From: Spinacia oleracea | Lineage: Eukaryota; Streptophyta; Magnoliopsida; Caryophyllales; Amaranthaceae | Reading direction: 5' to 3' | Length of the DNA: 64,000 nt | Assembly: GCF_020520425.1 (NCBI RefSeq) | Contig: NC_079488.1 | Coordinates: 87,835,285 to 87,899,284, forward strand | Shown here: one piece after another, positions 32,117 through 45,254 of the stretch | Layout of the letters: each line of letters begins with the position of its first letter | Numbering within the stretch: the first letter of the stretch is position 1 | Program-made: the position numbers and the translations under genes | Notes under the pieces: model-generated | What the model saw: only the letters and a program-made list of their open reading frames with translations | Told to the model about the DNA's origin: nothing | Databases searched by the model: none

Positions 32117-33892
32117 TGTTATGTGTTCTTTTCAAACCATTATATGTTCTTTTTTTAACAATCTATGTACGTTGATATAAAGAACAAACTATGTTGATTT
32201 AAAAGAACAAACTATCTTGATGTCACAGTAAAAGTAAAGTTGTGAAAAGAACATTACAATTTGAAAAGAACATTAGAGGAAAGAACAAGGAAACGTACCT
32301 TAAACACTTGATCAACATTTATCAGGAGCATTAATATCTTTTAATAAATCTTCAAAAACTGATCTCAATCCTCGGAAAATATCACGCTCTCCAGATATTC
32401 TCTTGCTTCAAAAACTAGCCAAATTGAACTAGTGTTTTTCTTAATTCACTCATTTTTCAACAAAGGAGAAACATTCAGAAGGAATTTTAGAGAGAGAATA
32501 AGGAGAAAATACATTTTTACTCCTTCACTCACCATCTCACTCCTTCTCTCTCAAAAAATCTCTCTTATGTTGAGAGAAAATAAATCCTCTCCTCTTTCTC
32601 TCTTTGAAATGTATTTATAAAATGACTAATGGTTATGATTCATAAGTACAATTATTATATATATAGTTGCTGAAAAATAGAAAATGAAAAAATAGGAAGT
32701 AGAATCAAAGAATAACAGAGAAGGAGAAAGGAAAAATTCTTAAAGAGTGCATAATGAGAACTATGCACGTGTTTTTATTTTGTTCTTTTAGCAGAATATT
32801 ATAAAAAGAACAAATAAAAAGACTAAAAGAACAAATAGAGAGACTAAAAGAACAGGTCAAGTAGCTTGTCCAACAATAATATATGATTCGGAATCATCAT
32901 TTTCATCATTTTCTTATGAATTATCAAGCACATTATTCAAAATATCTGAAAAAATAATAGGTTAACATGTATAAAACCAAGAAAAAGAACGCAACCAAAA
33001 GAACAAAGGATAAATAAAAAGTAAGAAGAAAAATAACACAATAAAATAAAAAGAACAAGTTATGAAACGCAAATGAAATTGAAAATAATAAAAAAGAAGA
33101 ACACAATAGAATGAAAGAACAAATTATGAAACGCAAATGGTCTATTTTTCTACAATAATGAAACTGTTCTTTTAATACGAGCATAAAGAAACTGTTCTTT
33201 TAATACGAGCATATGTTCTTTTAATACGTAAAACTGTTCTTTTCTGGAAAAAAAAAATCGTAATTACATAATCCAAATCTTCAAAATTAGCGATTTCAAC
33301 GAAATCAGCGTGTTGTTACATAATTTGATTCATTAAAATCATCAAAACCATCAAAACTCGATTATTACAAAAACAAAATCATCAAAATAATCAAAATCAT
33401 CAAACACACGATTATTACAAAATCAAAATCATCAAAACCTAGAATTTATTATTTCAAAATTGAAAAATTACCTCCCAAAATCTGATTATCAGCTGCAGAA
33501 TTCAGATTTGAAGAAGAAGAATCGATTTAATTTGATGTTCAAGCAGAAAAATCAACGAATTTTTGGGAATTTTCACTACTTTCTCTCTCTAAGAACCATT
33601 TTAGAAAACATAGTTCATACTTTCTCTCTCCTCTTCACAATTTGAGTTCAAAATATAAAATCTAGAAGAATATATATCGCAAGAAGAAAGCAAATCGAAT
33701 AAAAAACGCGAATTACAGAGCTGAAAAGAACATAGCCTTTAATGTTCTTTTGTTCTAGGGTATTGTTCTTTTGTTCAAGGAAAATAATATTCTTTTGTCC
33801 CTGTGATTTAATGAAACATGTGCGTTTTATGTGTTTTTTATGTCGTTTTGTTTCCGGTGCACCTAGAGCACGGTGCACACGCCTGCACCATC
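32117..33892. repeat. Right half of the AGAACA-rich element
   Basis: Dozens of AAAGAACA / TGTTCTTT words in both orientations, with short A-rich spacers. No gene. ATCATCAAAA words cluster near 33340-33430. Confidence 0.75.
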
Positions 33893-34052
33893 AAATTTGC
33901 GCTTTTAGTGTAGCACTTCAATTCAAGAACACTACGAAGTACGGAGTACTAGGTTCAAAGCTGACGTCGTCAAAAGACTCAGAACTCAAAAGATTCCAAC
34001 TCCTGTTTCCTTCTCTTTCATTTCCTTTGTAAGCTGAACAAACAAACCGCCG

Positions 34053-37000
34053 ATGGGGGCAAGCGCCGATGGAGGGCCGCCGGAAGTGACGTTGCAGACC
34101 TCCATGGGTCCCTTCACTATTGAGGTCCTTCTCTCTCTCCTACTACTTAGCTTGCTACAATTTCATGTTAATTTTACTGGGTTTTGTTACAATTTTTTGG
34201 CAAATTGTTTTCTAAATCGAAATATTTTATGTTAATTAGCTGTACGACAAGCATGCCCCAAGAACATCCCGGAATTTTCTGGAGCTTTCTCGTCGAGGTT
34301 ACTACGACAACGTCAAATTCCATCGCATCATCAAAGTACATAATTACCCTTTTTCTTTTTAGCAATGTTGTTAATTTGGGGGATTATTTAGTGGGTGAAT
34401 TTGTAATTGCGATAATTTATGGTGCAGGAATTTATAGTTCAAGGAGGGGATCCTACTGGAACTGGAAGGGGTGGCGAATCCATTTATGGGTATTGCCTTT
34501 CGATTCCTGTAGTTGTGTTGTTTAATTCTTGAATTTATGGGTTTGAATTGGAAATTTGTTTGATGTTCTTCATAATGCAGCTTGTCTAGGGTATGTATTA
34601 TTTATAAGAGTGGGCAGGATGAGGCAGTCACGGGGCAATTATATACTTATATGTGGGTTTCTTTTGGTGATTATGCTTTAAGATTTCTCTTGAGTTTTAG
34701 CCCTTTAGGTTGTAGCCCTTATTTAGGGTATGTAGTTTTAGCAAGAGTAGACTGAGATTTTTTTCGAAGTTGATACGACACCATATGCCACTGATGCTGC
34801 CCAGTAGTGAAATTGTAGGATGATTGATACACTTTTAGGAGCCTGTCATATGGGAGCTCACCAGTTACTATCTCTTTTGAGATTGTGATTTGGTGCCACT
34901 GGAGATTGAAATTGTGATTCAAGCAGAATGTCTTGCTAATACGATGATGCTCAAGTGTTTCTAGTTACAGTTGTATATAGGAAAATTGGGTAAGAAACCC
35001 TGTTAGATGAGATCAAAGAACATGGAAGTTATAATTACTAGTACAAGTAGGAATGTCATTAGTTATCTAACCTTGATTTAACTGCAAACTTGTATACAGT
35101 TATGTGGTAGTCATAATACCTCGTGTGTTATATGTAGTTTAGCCTTACAATCTGGTGTGTATCTTTTATTTGATCCTGATCTTATTGTCCTGCTTTAAGT
35201 TGGGTGCTTTTGCAATCTTGACCATTTTCTTGTACATCTATGTTACTCATAATCATTTTCTTGACCATTTTCTTGTACATCTATGTTATTCATAATCAGT
35301 TACACATGCACAACTACATGTGTTGGAGTGGCCCATTTCATGAAAAAATTCGATGGTTTTGGTCCAACGTGAAGTGTCAAATATCTATACGACATATTGG
35401 ACCCAGATTTTTAGCTGGATACCTATGCACGTAGAGCTAGCTGCATTACTGCATATGAGCTAAAACAGCGACATGAATCAGTTAAAATTGAACATGATGA
35501 CAAAACAAATTAACATGATGTACTGAGAGAATGAACAACGGAAATAAATATTCCTTTTCAAACTTATCTTCTGTGAAATAATAATTTGCACTTAAATAAT
35601 ATTAATTAATATATCAGAAACTCTAGTCCATACAAATTTCATCGCTGCGCTACATTTTGGGAGAAAATTTTCATTCCAAAAATAAACAAGTATAAAAATA
35701 TGAACATTAATGAATCTTTTTCTTCTCAGTTTATTTATCTTTCTTCTCTGTTTATTCATATTTCCTCTCTGTTTGTTTCTTTCTCTCTCCTCTACAACTT
35801 CTTTCCATCTTAATAGTTCTAATGTGCTCATCCTCCTCTTCGGCAATTTTCTACCACACAATGCAAACAAATTGAATTCACCAACTTATCCTTTGCTTCT
35901 TCGACTTCATCTTTCTCTCCTCCTCGTTGAATTCTGAAAATTTTAAAATGAAAATTGAACTTTTTAAAATGAAAATTGAACTTTTGAATAGGATATCAAA
36001 TAAGATATGAACATTGAACTTCTAAAACTGAACATTGAGTTTTTTAAATTGAACATAACCAAGAATGGTCAGTGATTTTTTTAGAAACTAGTTCTGTAAA
36101 TATATTCAGAAAATAAACATGTATAAACACATTTTTATCACAATTGATTTAGAACAAATAAGTTTTAAGTATCTTTACAATAATTTTAAATTTACAAAAC
36201 CAGAATCGATCATATATATCCTTATTTATTATTATGAACATTATGACTATTATCAATTTTCAAATTATGAAAATCAATTTATTATTCAATATCATATAAT
36301 GAACATTTGTTTTTGAATTATGAACATAAACTATTTTATAGGGAACATATATCAAAACAACAGATTTCAATTTTGTTCAAGTTCTTTGGTAATTTCTTGT
36401 AAAAGTTTGAGGTCCACGACAATACTCTTACATTTCATTATTGCTGCCAAAAATTGATTCTAGTGATTTAAATTTAAAATTTAAATAACAAAAGTAGTGT
36501 TATTTTTGCCAAAAAATCAATTCTAGTGATTTATTACCTAATTCACTCTACAATTCTGAACATCAGACTTTGTAAACTAACATGGCGATAAATGTCAAAT
36601 TGCGTTATAAAATTGATGTTCACAAAATGAAAAATTACATATATTAATCTGAATAATTCCTGCAAATCCATTTTCTAGGGTTTATGAAACTTGCAAATCA
36701 CTTTTTTTTCCGTAGTATTTCGTTTTATAGTGCTTTAACAATGTTATCTTCAACCATCATCGCATACCTCTTCGATTGTACGCCTAATCCAACAAACTTG
36801 TCGTTCAAATCAAGCTCTGCGCTAATCGCCCGAGTGAAGTCTCCATTATCGTCGCTTAACAACAGAACTTCATCATTGATGTTTAGATTCTCTTTCCGGG
36901 CTTTCAACGAAAGCGTCGTCGACCGAAATGCAGGCTATGGTATCGACGTGATGGTAATGTATACCTAAGTAAAAATAGTCGTACTTGTGTGCAGGCTGCA

Positions 37001-40000
37001 TTACCATTTCATACTACATCTCCACCAATGCAACAGTTGGGTAGTCATAAATTGAGACATGGATTATCACTTCTATGACCTTGGATGTGGTTGATATGAA
37101 AAAATGGAGAATATAGTCAGTTGGGATGTGGTCGTAGACTCGTAGTCCCCCAGAAAGGGGTGGGGTAGGAAGAGTTGAGTTGGAATACGAATTGTTTTGC
37201 AACTCCTTTTATATGAACTTAGGAAGTGGTGTGTGGGTGGGCAGCGCGTGGGTTTGAGGGGGGGGGGGGATGGTGCACATCAGACATTATAAAACTAAGG
37301 AATTTTTCTGGGTGGTCATTTCTGCAAGTTAAATTGGTATCTGGTAGTCACTTTTATGACTTTGGAATTGTTTTAAGTAACATGTTGGAGTAATATATGA
37401 TGCCAACAGAGTTTTATCATAGTCTGTAGTTCTGTACTAGCTTTGGTTTTTTTGTTACCATCCAATTTCAGGTTCTGATTCTCATTGTGATGTTCTGCAG
37501 TAAATCCTTTGAAGATGAGATACATCCAGAACTGAAGCATACTGGTGCTGGCATTTTATCCATGGCAAATGCAGGTCCTAACACAAATGGAAGCCAGTTT
37601 TTTATTACCTTAGCTCCTACTCCCTCTCTCGATGGTAATGTAACATCCTATTTCTTTTCCAAAATACTTATCTTATGTGCTAGATGTCTTTGGCTAAATC
37701 CTGATATGAATTGAATTACGAGATAAGAACTCTTTTTAGTTTCTGTGATCTAAACTCGGTTTTTGGATGAAAGATCAAAACTTTAAACTAGTTTAATGCT
37801 CAAAATCACGAACTGATATTGAGGGTGGACGAAATGTTAATGGAGGACGGATAAATCGATGGATAGATCTCAATTATCTCAGTTAAGAGGTCTCTACCTT
37901 GTCGCAACTAGAAGATGTTCACATATTGCAAAAGGAAAGTTTAGGCAAACAACCAAATAAGCAATGCTCAATATAACTCAATTCAAATCTGATTTATTCA
38001 TTACTAGACTGGGAGTCCTAACTAGCTTAGAAAACCTTAAAATACACGAAAACAAAACATCAAAGTAAGTCCTAATCATAATACAAGTAGGGAAACCAAT
38101 CCTAGTACAAGTAGGAAACTAATCCTAGTACGGTTGGAAAACTAATCCTAGTGCAAGCAGAAAAACTTGTCCAACTTAAAATAGAAAAGCTAAAATCGAG
38201 TTCTATTAGGTTTAGGAAAACAACTCCTGTTCCTACTTGAATTAGGTAAGCTAACACACATCAAACTGAAAATTAGACTACGCCCAAAATGAGAAAGTCG
38301 TCCCCAAGTGACACCAAAAACTCATGAACAAAATCTAACTAACCAATAATGACAAGAAGAGTCTTGAAACATCATGTGCATACACATCAAATCCCTTCTT
38401 GTACTTAAAATTGAGGTTTGATATGATCATATTTCTTTCTCGATACTTTAAGATTGACCTTGATACTCTTTGGTGATTAAAGTCCCGCAACATCATACTT
38501 GGCAAGCTTTATTTTCAAGCTCATTTGAAAGAAGCTTCTAGATGTAAACTGTATATTTGAATAATCCCCCCTTGCATCTAAATTGAGTTTTGGGATGATC
38601 ATATTTCTTCCTCCATACCATGGTTATCTAATTCGTGGTTCGCTTCGGTTCGTTTCCGGGTTCGCGATTCGCCGGTTGGCTGGGTTTAGGTTTGCAAGAG
38701 GGGTTTGATTTTTGAAATTTTCCCATTTTTCAAAAAAAATTGTTGAAAATATCATACTTCTATATCATTAAGATTTTATTTCGATACTCATAGTCAAATG
38801 ACATGTATTTCCTTCTCAAATAAAAGCCCCAACATATTTATTTCTTCGCTCACTTCCCTGGCCTTCAATAACTAAAACTAGGGTTTTGGAATCGGCACGA
38901 AAACACCAGCGATTTTGTTTGCGAACCACATGAATTGGGTTGCTGGAGAACCCTATTCGGTACGGGCAAACCGATTTGAGCGGGGCATAACCCCGAATCT
39001 GGGAACGCTGCTCGATACTTTCTGTTTAACTTTTGATATGCTTTTGTGGGTGATTTTCCTCCACATCATACTTAGATAGGTTATATTTTCAAGCTCATTC
39101 AAAGTAAGTTTCTAGCGGTAAACTGTAGATTTCAATAAACCCTTCTTGTATCTAAATTAGATTTGAGATGATTATAATTCTATCTCAATACTCAGTTTGG
39201 CCTTTTGATATGCTTTACTGGATAATTTTCAGCCACATCATATTGTGATAGGTTTTATTTTCAATCCCAAACGAAATAAGTTCATAGCTTAAACTGTAGA
39301 TTTCAATAACCCTCAGGCATAACTTATACGAGTAATTATTTTCATGTGTTGCATTGTCCTCATATGTATTTTCGTTACTTTACGTGGAGCAATTAGGACT
39401 TATATGTCTACCTTTTGCTTTTGCTTTAACAAAATTCTCGCTGGGTGTACATTTTGGAGAGAGTTTATTTTCTGTCTCCTGTAACTACATATGGAAAATT
39501 GTGCAGCTCCTTTGCTGTAAACACCTCGCACTCGTTTAAGAATTATAGTTCCATCTTATTTTTGATAGTGTTTTTGTAATGGTTTTTCCAGGAAAGCACA
39601 CAATATTTGGAAGGGTTTGTAAGGGAATGGAGATCATTAAGAGGCTTGGCAGTGTCCAGACCGACAATACTGATAGGTAATGTCCTTTTTTATATGCTGT
39701 GTTTTTTTTGCTCTCTAGTTTCCTATTAGCTAAATTATGTTAAGTAATGAATCTTTGAAACTAATTACATGCATTGACTCAATAACATGACTTGGACTTG
39801 GTTGATTATCATGGTCAAAGACTTTACTATATGATTTAAAGTTGTGGAAGCATCAGTTTATGAGGAAGTCTGCACGTGAAACATGTTAGATCAAACAAAT
39901 GGTTTTGAAAGAGATTGTGAGGAAAGACAAGAAGGCAGAGTAAGGGTGAAGAAGTGGAGGAGGGGTATATTGTAAGTGTTTAACCTTATAAGCTCCATGA

Positions 40001-40318
40001 CCATCCTGTTATGTGAAATTTATAAAGGCTTCATGATCGTTGCTCTTTGTCCATCCGTCTGCCAACCTTGTATTACTCCTTGACGAACCGCATGTGATTG
40101 ATTGAATTGCTTTGATGTGAATGATGTTGTCTATTTGTGAACTTCATGGTGCAACTTCAGTCACTAATGTTTGTTACTTTGCGCACCTATACTAGTTTTA
40201 ATCCATATTATTTTCATAAGCGGCCACTTCTGCTTTGTTATGATGGCTCATCATGTATTGTTGCCATTGCAGACCTATTCATGATGTTAAGATACTGAAG
40301 ACAGCCGTTAAAGATTGA
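34053..40318 (+). CDS. CYP18-2: Peptidyl-prolyl isomerase CYP18-2 (PPIL1-type cyclophilin)
   Basis: Six exons: 34053-34124, 34240-34335, 34428-34489, 37501-37634, 39592-39676 and 40273-40318, with GT-AG borders and 495 nt in frame, giving 164 residues, the length of Arabidopsis CYP18-2. The start [20 protein letters not shown], the FHRIIK segment (51-56, with the catalytic Arg), [12 protein letters not shown] (58-69), [14 protein letters not shown] (98-111) and the [14 protein letters not shown] end identify the PPIL1 group. These single-domain cyclophilins join the spliceosome through the SKIP/SNW1 protein and catalyse proline isomerisation. Introns 3 (3.0 kb) and 4 (2.0 kb) are long and hold repeats. 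The gene appears intact. The transposon nest ends about 160 bp upstream. Confidence 0.95.
34490..37500 (+). other. Intron 3 of CYP18-2
   Basis: 3.0 kb without a supported gene. An AT-rich block at about 35430-36970 differs from the rest, has many GAACATT words and a 94-codon frame (36684-36968) that resembles nothing I know; it may be an old insertion. A G-run lies at 37259-37270. Confidence 0.45.
38394..39310 (+). repeat. Imperfect repeats in CYP18-2 intron 4
   Basis: The words CACATCATA, TTTTATTTTCAAGCTCA and AAACTGTAGATTTCAATAA return in the same order near 38490-38570, 39060-39135 and 39230-39310, so the intron holds about three diverged units of roughly 170-200 bp. Between the first two is an unrelated segment (about 38640-39010). 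Confidence 0.55.
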
Positions 40319-40737
40319 TCATAGAAGCTGTCAACAAGATGTGTCTCTGCTCGTTGTCTAAGATGCTGATGGCAACATATTCATAATGTCTAGCTACCTG
40401 TTGTAAGTCTATTGTACAAGCTGTCTTGGCAACATACTATCGTATTAGTCATCTGCAGGAAATAGCTTGGATAATGAAAAAACGCCTTCATCCTCCCAAC
40501 CCTCTTATGCACGTGTTGTTAGTTTCCCATAGATGGCAAAATGATATAACAGGACATGGATAATTAGTGATGATCTGCCGATCTTTGATTAAAATATGAA
40601 TATGATACAATAGTGCATTTTTGAGCAAACAATCTGAAAATGACAATCATCTGAACACATACACAAAAACACACGTTTACATGAATTTGATTAATTTCTT
40701 AGGAATACACGGAGTATGGTATATTCTGTGCATGATT

Positions 40738-42673
40738 CTATAACTTTTGCAAGATGATGGGAACACCGTATTGAGGTTGAAGGCTGGTAAGAAGGAATGG
40801 TGCATGAGAATAAGACGGTGACAGCTGAAACGAGTAACGTTGTAAGATGATTGCAAAGGCCATCTTCACTTCAAGCAGGGCAAAGTTCTGGCCAACGCAA
40901 ACCCGTGGACCCCCACTGAAGGGGATGTAAATTACTTGGCCATTGGTTACCTTAGCTATACCTTGGGAAAATCTTTGTGGGTTGAACTTAGTGGCATCCT
41001 CACCCCATAATTCAGGATCTGTATGTAGTAGCATTGTCGGTACACATATTTGTACTCCTGGTGGCAGCAAAATATCCCCAACTTTGGTTGGTTTGTGGGT
41101 CATACGGTACATCAGAATCACAGGTGGGTATAACCTCAGCACTTCATACATTATCATTGTCATCTGTATACAAAATTGATCACTCAGTTAGAACTTAGAA
41201 GCAGCATATAGGAGTTGCTTAAGATATGTGTACAAAATTTATGCACAAATCTGAGAGATTAGTACTGAGAGATTACTACTTACAACTTTTAAGTTGTTCA
41301 AGCCATTAAAATCTGGTTTGTTATTGCCAAAAACGCGTAGAACCTCATCCCTAGCGCGAGCTTGCCAGTCCAAATGGTTGCCTAGCATAACCATCATCCA
41401 CACAAGCAAGCAAGAGGTTGTATCGCGCCCTGCAAGATAAAAATCTTTACACTCTTCAACTACCTCATCAATGCTTAGTCCACCATTCATCTTGTTCCCA
41501 TCTTCTTCAACTGCCTTCATACTAGATTCCAGCAAAATTCCCAGCAAGTCATCGTTGCAAGTTTCTCCCATCTTCATTTGATTTTCCCTTTTACTGATAA
41601 CATTGTTCATTAAAACTCGCATTTCATTGTTGATTTCCTTCATCCTCTTATTTGTCTTTGTTGGCAAAAACCTACAAATTAAAAGCCCATGAATATGAGT
41701 ATAAACATTTCCATGTTTTCGATCAGAAAAACCAAACAGTGTCATTTTGGTTTCTGTACACACTGCATATACCTCAGTCCAGGAATGTAAACTTGGTGCA
41801 GTACTTTCATGGCGATTGTAATTTGCTCTTTTTGCAGCTGGAATATCTTCTTCCCCTGTTTGTAGCTGCTACCAAATGCTGCCCTTGAGATGACATCACC
41901 AGACAAATTATCAAGATGGTGCCAAACATCTAGCTCACACGATCCACTGGATGACATCATTTCTTCCCATTTCCTGACCATTTCGTTACAGCTTATGTAG
42001 AATTCTCCTTGAAGGGCCTGCACCAATTATTTTATATATGTTGATCTGTTTATAACCGAAAAATAAGGTTGGAGATGTTTCAGTAAAAAGAAAAAACCTT
42101 GAGTTTCTCCAAATGAAAAGCAGGGTTGACAATTTTTCGGTGTTTAGCCCATCTCTGACCCTCTAAAGCAACAAGCCCTTTGACAATCATTTTAGCAAGA
42201 GGGTTTACATTTGGCTTCTGAAACTCCTCATATTTGATCATTACTTCCTTTATCAAATGAGGTTCCATGATATTGATGCATGGTACAGGTCCAAACCATA
42301 CAAAAGATTTCTTTCCTGCAAAACCAGGCAGAACTCAACAGTCAGAAACAATGTAAATTTGTTTAAGTACAACTGTAGAGTTTTTAAAAGAAGAAATACC
42401 AAATTTGTTAACAGTTCGATGAGTATAGGGCTGAACACGAGGCACAATGTCATCAGAGATTTCAATTGGACTTGAAAATGCCTCCTTTGACATCTTTGAA
42501 CTCTCTTTCATGTCTCCAAACAAGAGGCGGTAACGATTACCAGAAAAGCCTTGCTTCCTTAATTCCTTTTCCAGCTGCTTTGGCTTCAACCAAACCCAAT
42601 TCAGTATCCTCCATGATGTTGAAACAACCAGCAAACCCAAACAAGTAGCCAGTAAAGCTAGTATACTACCCAT
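40738..42673 (-). CDS. CYP72A: Cytochrome P450, CYP72A-type
   Basis: Five exons on the minus strand: 42673-42400, 42315-42098, 42017-41773, 41671-41284 and 41163-40738; 1,551 nt in frame, 516 residues. An N-terminal membrane anchor (about 3-22) is followed by [20 protein letters not shown] and LLFGDMKE, typical of CYP72A. The I-helix AGRDTT is at 326-331, ExxR (EVLR) at 382-385, FNPQRF near 435-440, and the heme loop [10 protein letters not shown] at 457-466 with Cys464. The usual CYP72 heme loop is FGWGPRICIG, so this one is slightly unusual but keeps all required residues. CYP72A enzymes in the endoplasmic reticulum oxidise triterpenoids, secoiridoids or gibberellins; the substrate cannot be read from sequence. 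Confidence 0.93.
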
Positions 42674-42745
42674 CTATCTATCTTCAACTTGAACAAATTA
42701 ACTTAGCTTATTGTTGTTTTGTGAGTTGCTTGAATTAAGAGTTCC

Positions 42746-42753
42746 TTTTTATA
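42746..42753 (-). promoter_or_regulatory. Probable TATA box of the P450 gene
   Basis: TATAAAAA on the minus strand, 73-80 bp upstream of the ATG at 42673. Confidence 0.55.
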
Positions 42754-45254
42754 CTACGCTATGTGCAAATCTTCCATCAGCGTATCTAGGCAAACAATGT
42801 AAGAACCGCGAAATTAAGAAATAATTACAAGAAAGATTCAGTACATAATATCATATCAATCATTTGAATATATGAGAGCACAAGATTTTATTTGTTGACA
42901 TCACTTTGTGAATTATCAGATATTATTGTATCACCAAATCATCAAGAAATTTATGCATGAGCTCTTTATATTATTCCTAAAACACATACGGAGTATGCGA
43001 ACTGACTTATCTAGATTTATATTATTCGTACAGGATTCAGGACATAAGCTCACAATCTGATCGCAAAAATGATATAGATCCGTCACTTTTGTACGAGGAT
43101 ATACAATACACATTCTCTTCTCGGTCCCGGGTTACTAGTTTAGCATCTACTTTTTCTAAATCAGTACAATTACTCCATATTAGTTTAGGCGGAATACAGA
43201 TAAGTACTTCGTAAAACTAACTGTTATAAAACTTACTTTTTAAAGGAATATTATCAAAGGTTGGAACAAAGCGATAACGATTTTTCACATGAGAGTGGTA
43301 GGACGTACAGTATCTGCATAAAAATCATGTAAACGAAAGAATATTGTATACAAATAAAATATTCCTACTTTTTCTTAACTTGGTCAATTACCAAGTGATA
43401 CATAATGATTTAAGCTAACCAACACAAGTTAGTGGGGGAACTTATCTATTAAATATTTGGGAGTTGCTCAAGCATAAACTTGTATGCATAGCTGAGTTGA
43501 CTAATCTGTAATGGGTGAAGTTTCAGTAGGGTTTCATTTTCTTAACAATTAATTAATATAAAAAAAATTGATGATTTAAGCAACAAATGTATTGTATCTG
43601 TATACTATGTGTTGGTCAAGCTGGCGGGTAATAAGCCGATAATCTAATATTATGTGAATGCTCTGCGTATAATTTGACATTAATATAAAAGAAAACGTTG
43701 ATGATTTAAGCAACAAATGTATTGTCAAATTATACGCAGAGCTTTCACATAATATTAGATTGATTCAAATTTGTGTAATTAATAAACGGCTTTGAACAAG
43801 TCTAAATATAACTAGTTGGTTCCAAAATATATACTGGTTGTATTACTGAATAAACTACGTATTGGATATTAGAGTAACTTCAGTGGTTGCAGGTAGGAAC
43901 TTGTCAGCAATTTGTAAAGTTCTAAGCTACCAGCTTAATTTTTAGAGTGCTTTTGATGAATTATGTTGGCCAAGCAAATTTGCTTGGAAAAAAACTATAC
44001 AATTGGGAGGTGAGTTGTAAATAAAATAAAAGTAAAGTTTATGTAAAAGTGGAACCAAATTATAAAAAAAATATGTATAAGTGGATCAATTAAATAGCAA
44101 GCAAATTTGGTAAATTTACTATTGGATTACAAATTAGCTAGAAAGTAAATTAGTTTAAAATTTTAGATTGACATGATAAGCTGAATTAACCATTAGTTCG
44201 CCATTAAAGTTACCCTTAGACTATAATTATAAAACCATGAATAACAAGTAGATTTAAATTCAACAATTTAAAGATTTATCGAAAACTAGAAATTTGTCGA
44301 AAACTAACTTACACTAATACGAATAATGTATTTAATGGAATTTTATACACTTGTGTAAACAATTATTAGAAAAATCTATAAATAACCTTGAAAACCATAA
44401 ACTTGAGTTTTTGCTGCCTCGAGAAGTACACGTGGCACATGACAAAGCCTTTGAAAATTTTCATCAATGTTTTTATTTTCGTTGGGAGCAAGGTAAATTG
44501 CACCAAAAACTAATTACTCCCTCCCATTCATTTAACTTGTCGTCCCTTCTTAGCAAAAAAAATTGAGAATGGAGCAAGTAAAATGACTTGGAGTCGGTTT
44601 ATTGTAAAGTTTAACTGCTGTTCATGCAGAAATGCAGGCCGAATATAATTACTACTTTAAAACTGGTAAAGATGTAGTTGGCAACCCTATTCGGGTCTCC
44701 GTTGAGGAAGCATTATGCAGATGAATCACCATTCCATGTTGAAACATTCATGTCAAGAATGTATCATAAAAATCAATATCAAACCAAGAGGTATCCAACG
44801 TTCAAGTGGATATCCCACAAGTAGCATCTCAATGAGAAAGCACTAAACTGATCTATGCCTATACATTCTGTTTTACATATAACCAACCACTCTCTTTCTC
44901 ACTAGTCACTCACTATCCTCTAAAAACCTAATCACCACTTCACCAATCAATAATATCCTGCTTAAACAGGCACCCCCAAGACACACAATAAAGCCGGAAA
45001 GGCCAGAAGAGGGAAACGGGGAAGATAACAAATCATCAAAACACTCCTATTTACTTACTATCTGTCAACTACCAAACGAGTGATGCACCTAAATCACACC
45101 CTTGCCGCCAAAAGACCCTGATGCACAGTGCAGCCCCTTGTCTCCACCAATCCGTGATGCTACGATCCTTTTTGTTGTTGCATAACTCCCAAAATATCAT
45201 TGCCCCATCCAAGGGGAGAGAAGACATTGAAAAATCCCCAATTTACGTGATTGT
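42754..45254. other. Intergenic region between P450 and SPY
   Basis: The P450 promoter lies on one side and the SPY 3' untranslated region on the other. It contains the inverted repeat at 43641-43761. A CTCCCTCC-like tip near 44517 suggests a Stowaway remnant, without a clear partner. No gene seen. Confidence 0.5.
43567..43761. repeat. 39-bp inverted repeat plus 26-bp direct repeat
   Basis: Arms 43641-43679 and 43723-43761 (AATCTAATATTATGTGAATG on the left) pair with two or so mismatches around a 43-bp spacer. In addition GATGATTTAAGCAACAAATG is directly repeated, at about 43569 and 43700. It looks like a small foldback element with local duplication. Confidence 0.85.

Larger units (their letters stand above)
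23455..33892. mobile_element. AGAACA-rich inverted-repeat element, split by a CACTA insertion
   Basis: The two ends are related in inverted orientation: GATGGTGTAGGGGCCTGCAC on the left and, reversed, GATGGTGCAGGCGTGTGCAC on the right, each followed by GGTGCACC or GTGCACC and then by A-rich sequence with dozens of AAAGAACA or TGTTCTTT words. The outer element alone is about 2.6 kb (23455-24312 plus 32117-33892). I find no target duplication, so the class is undetermined (Mutator-like or hAT-like). The right end lies about 160 bp upstream of the CYP18-2 start codon. Confidence 0.5.

Noticed and set aside
36684-36968. 94-codon frame in CYP18-2 intron 3
   Set aside because: Frames overlap on both strands and none resembles a known protein; within an intron.
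44513-44600. Possible Stowaway near the SPY 3' side
   Set aside because: Only one convincing tip (CTCCCTCCCATTC); the opposite end is too weak.
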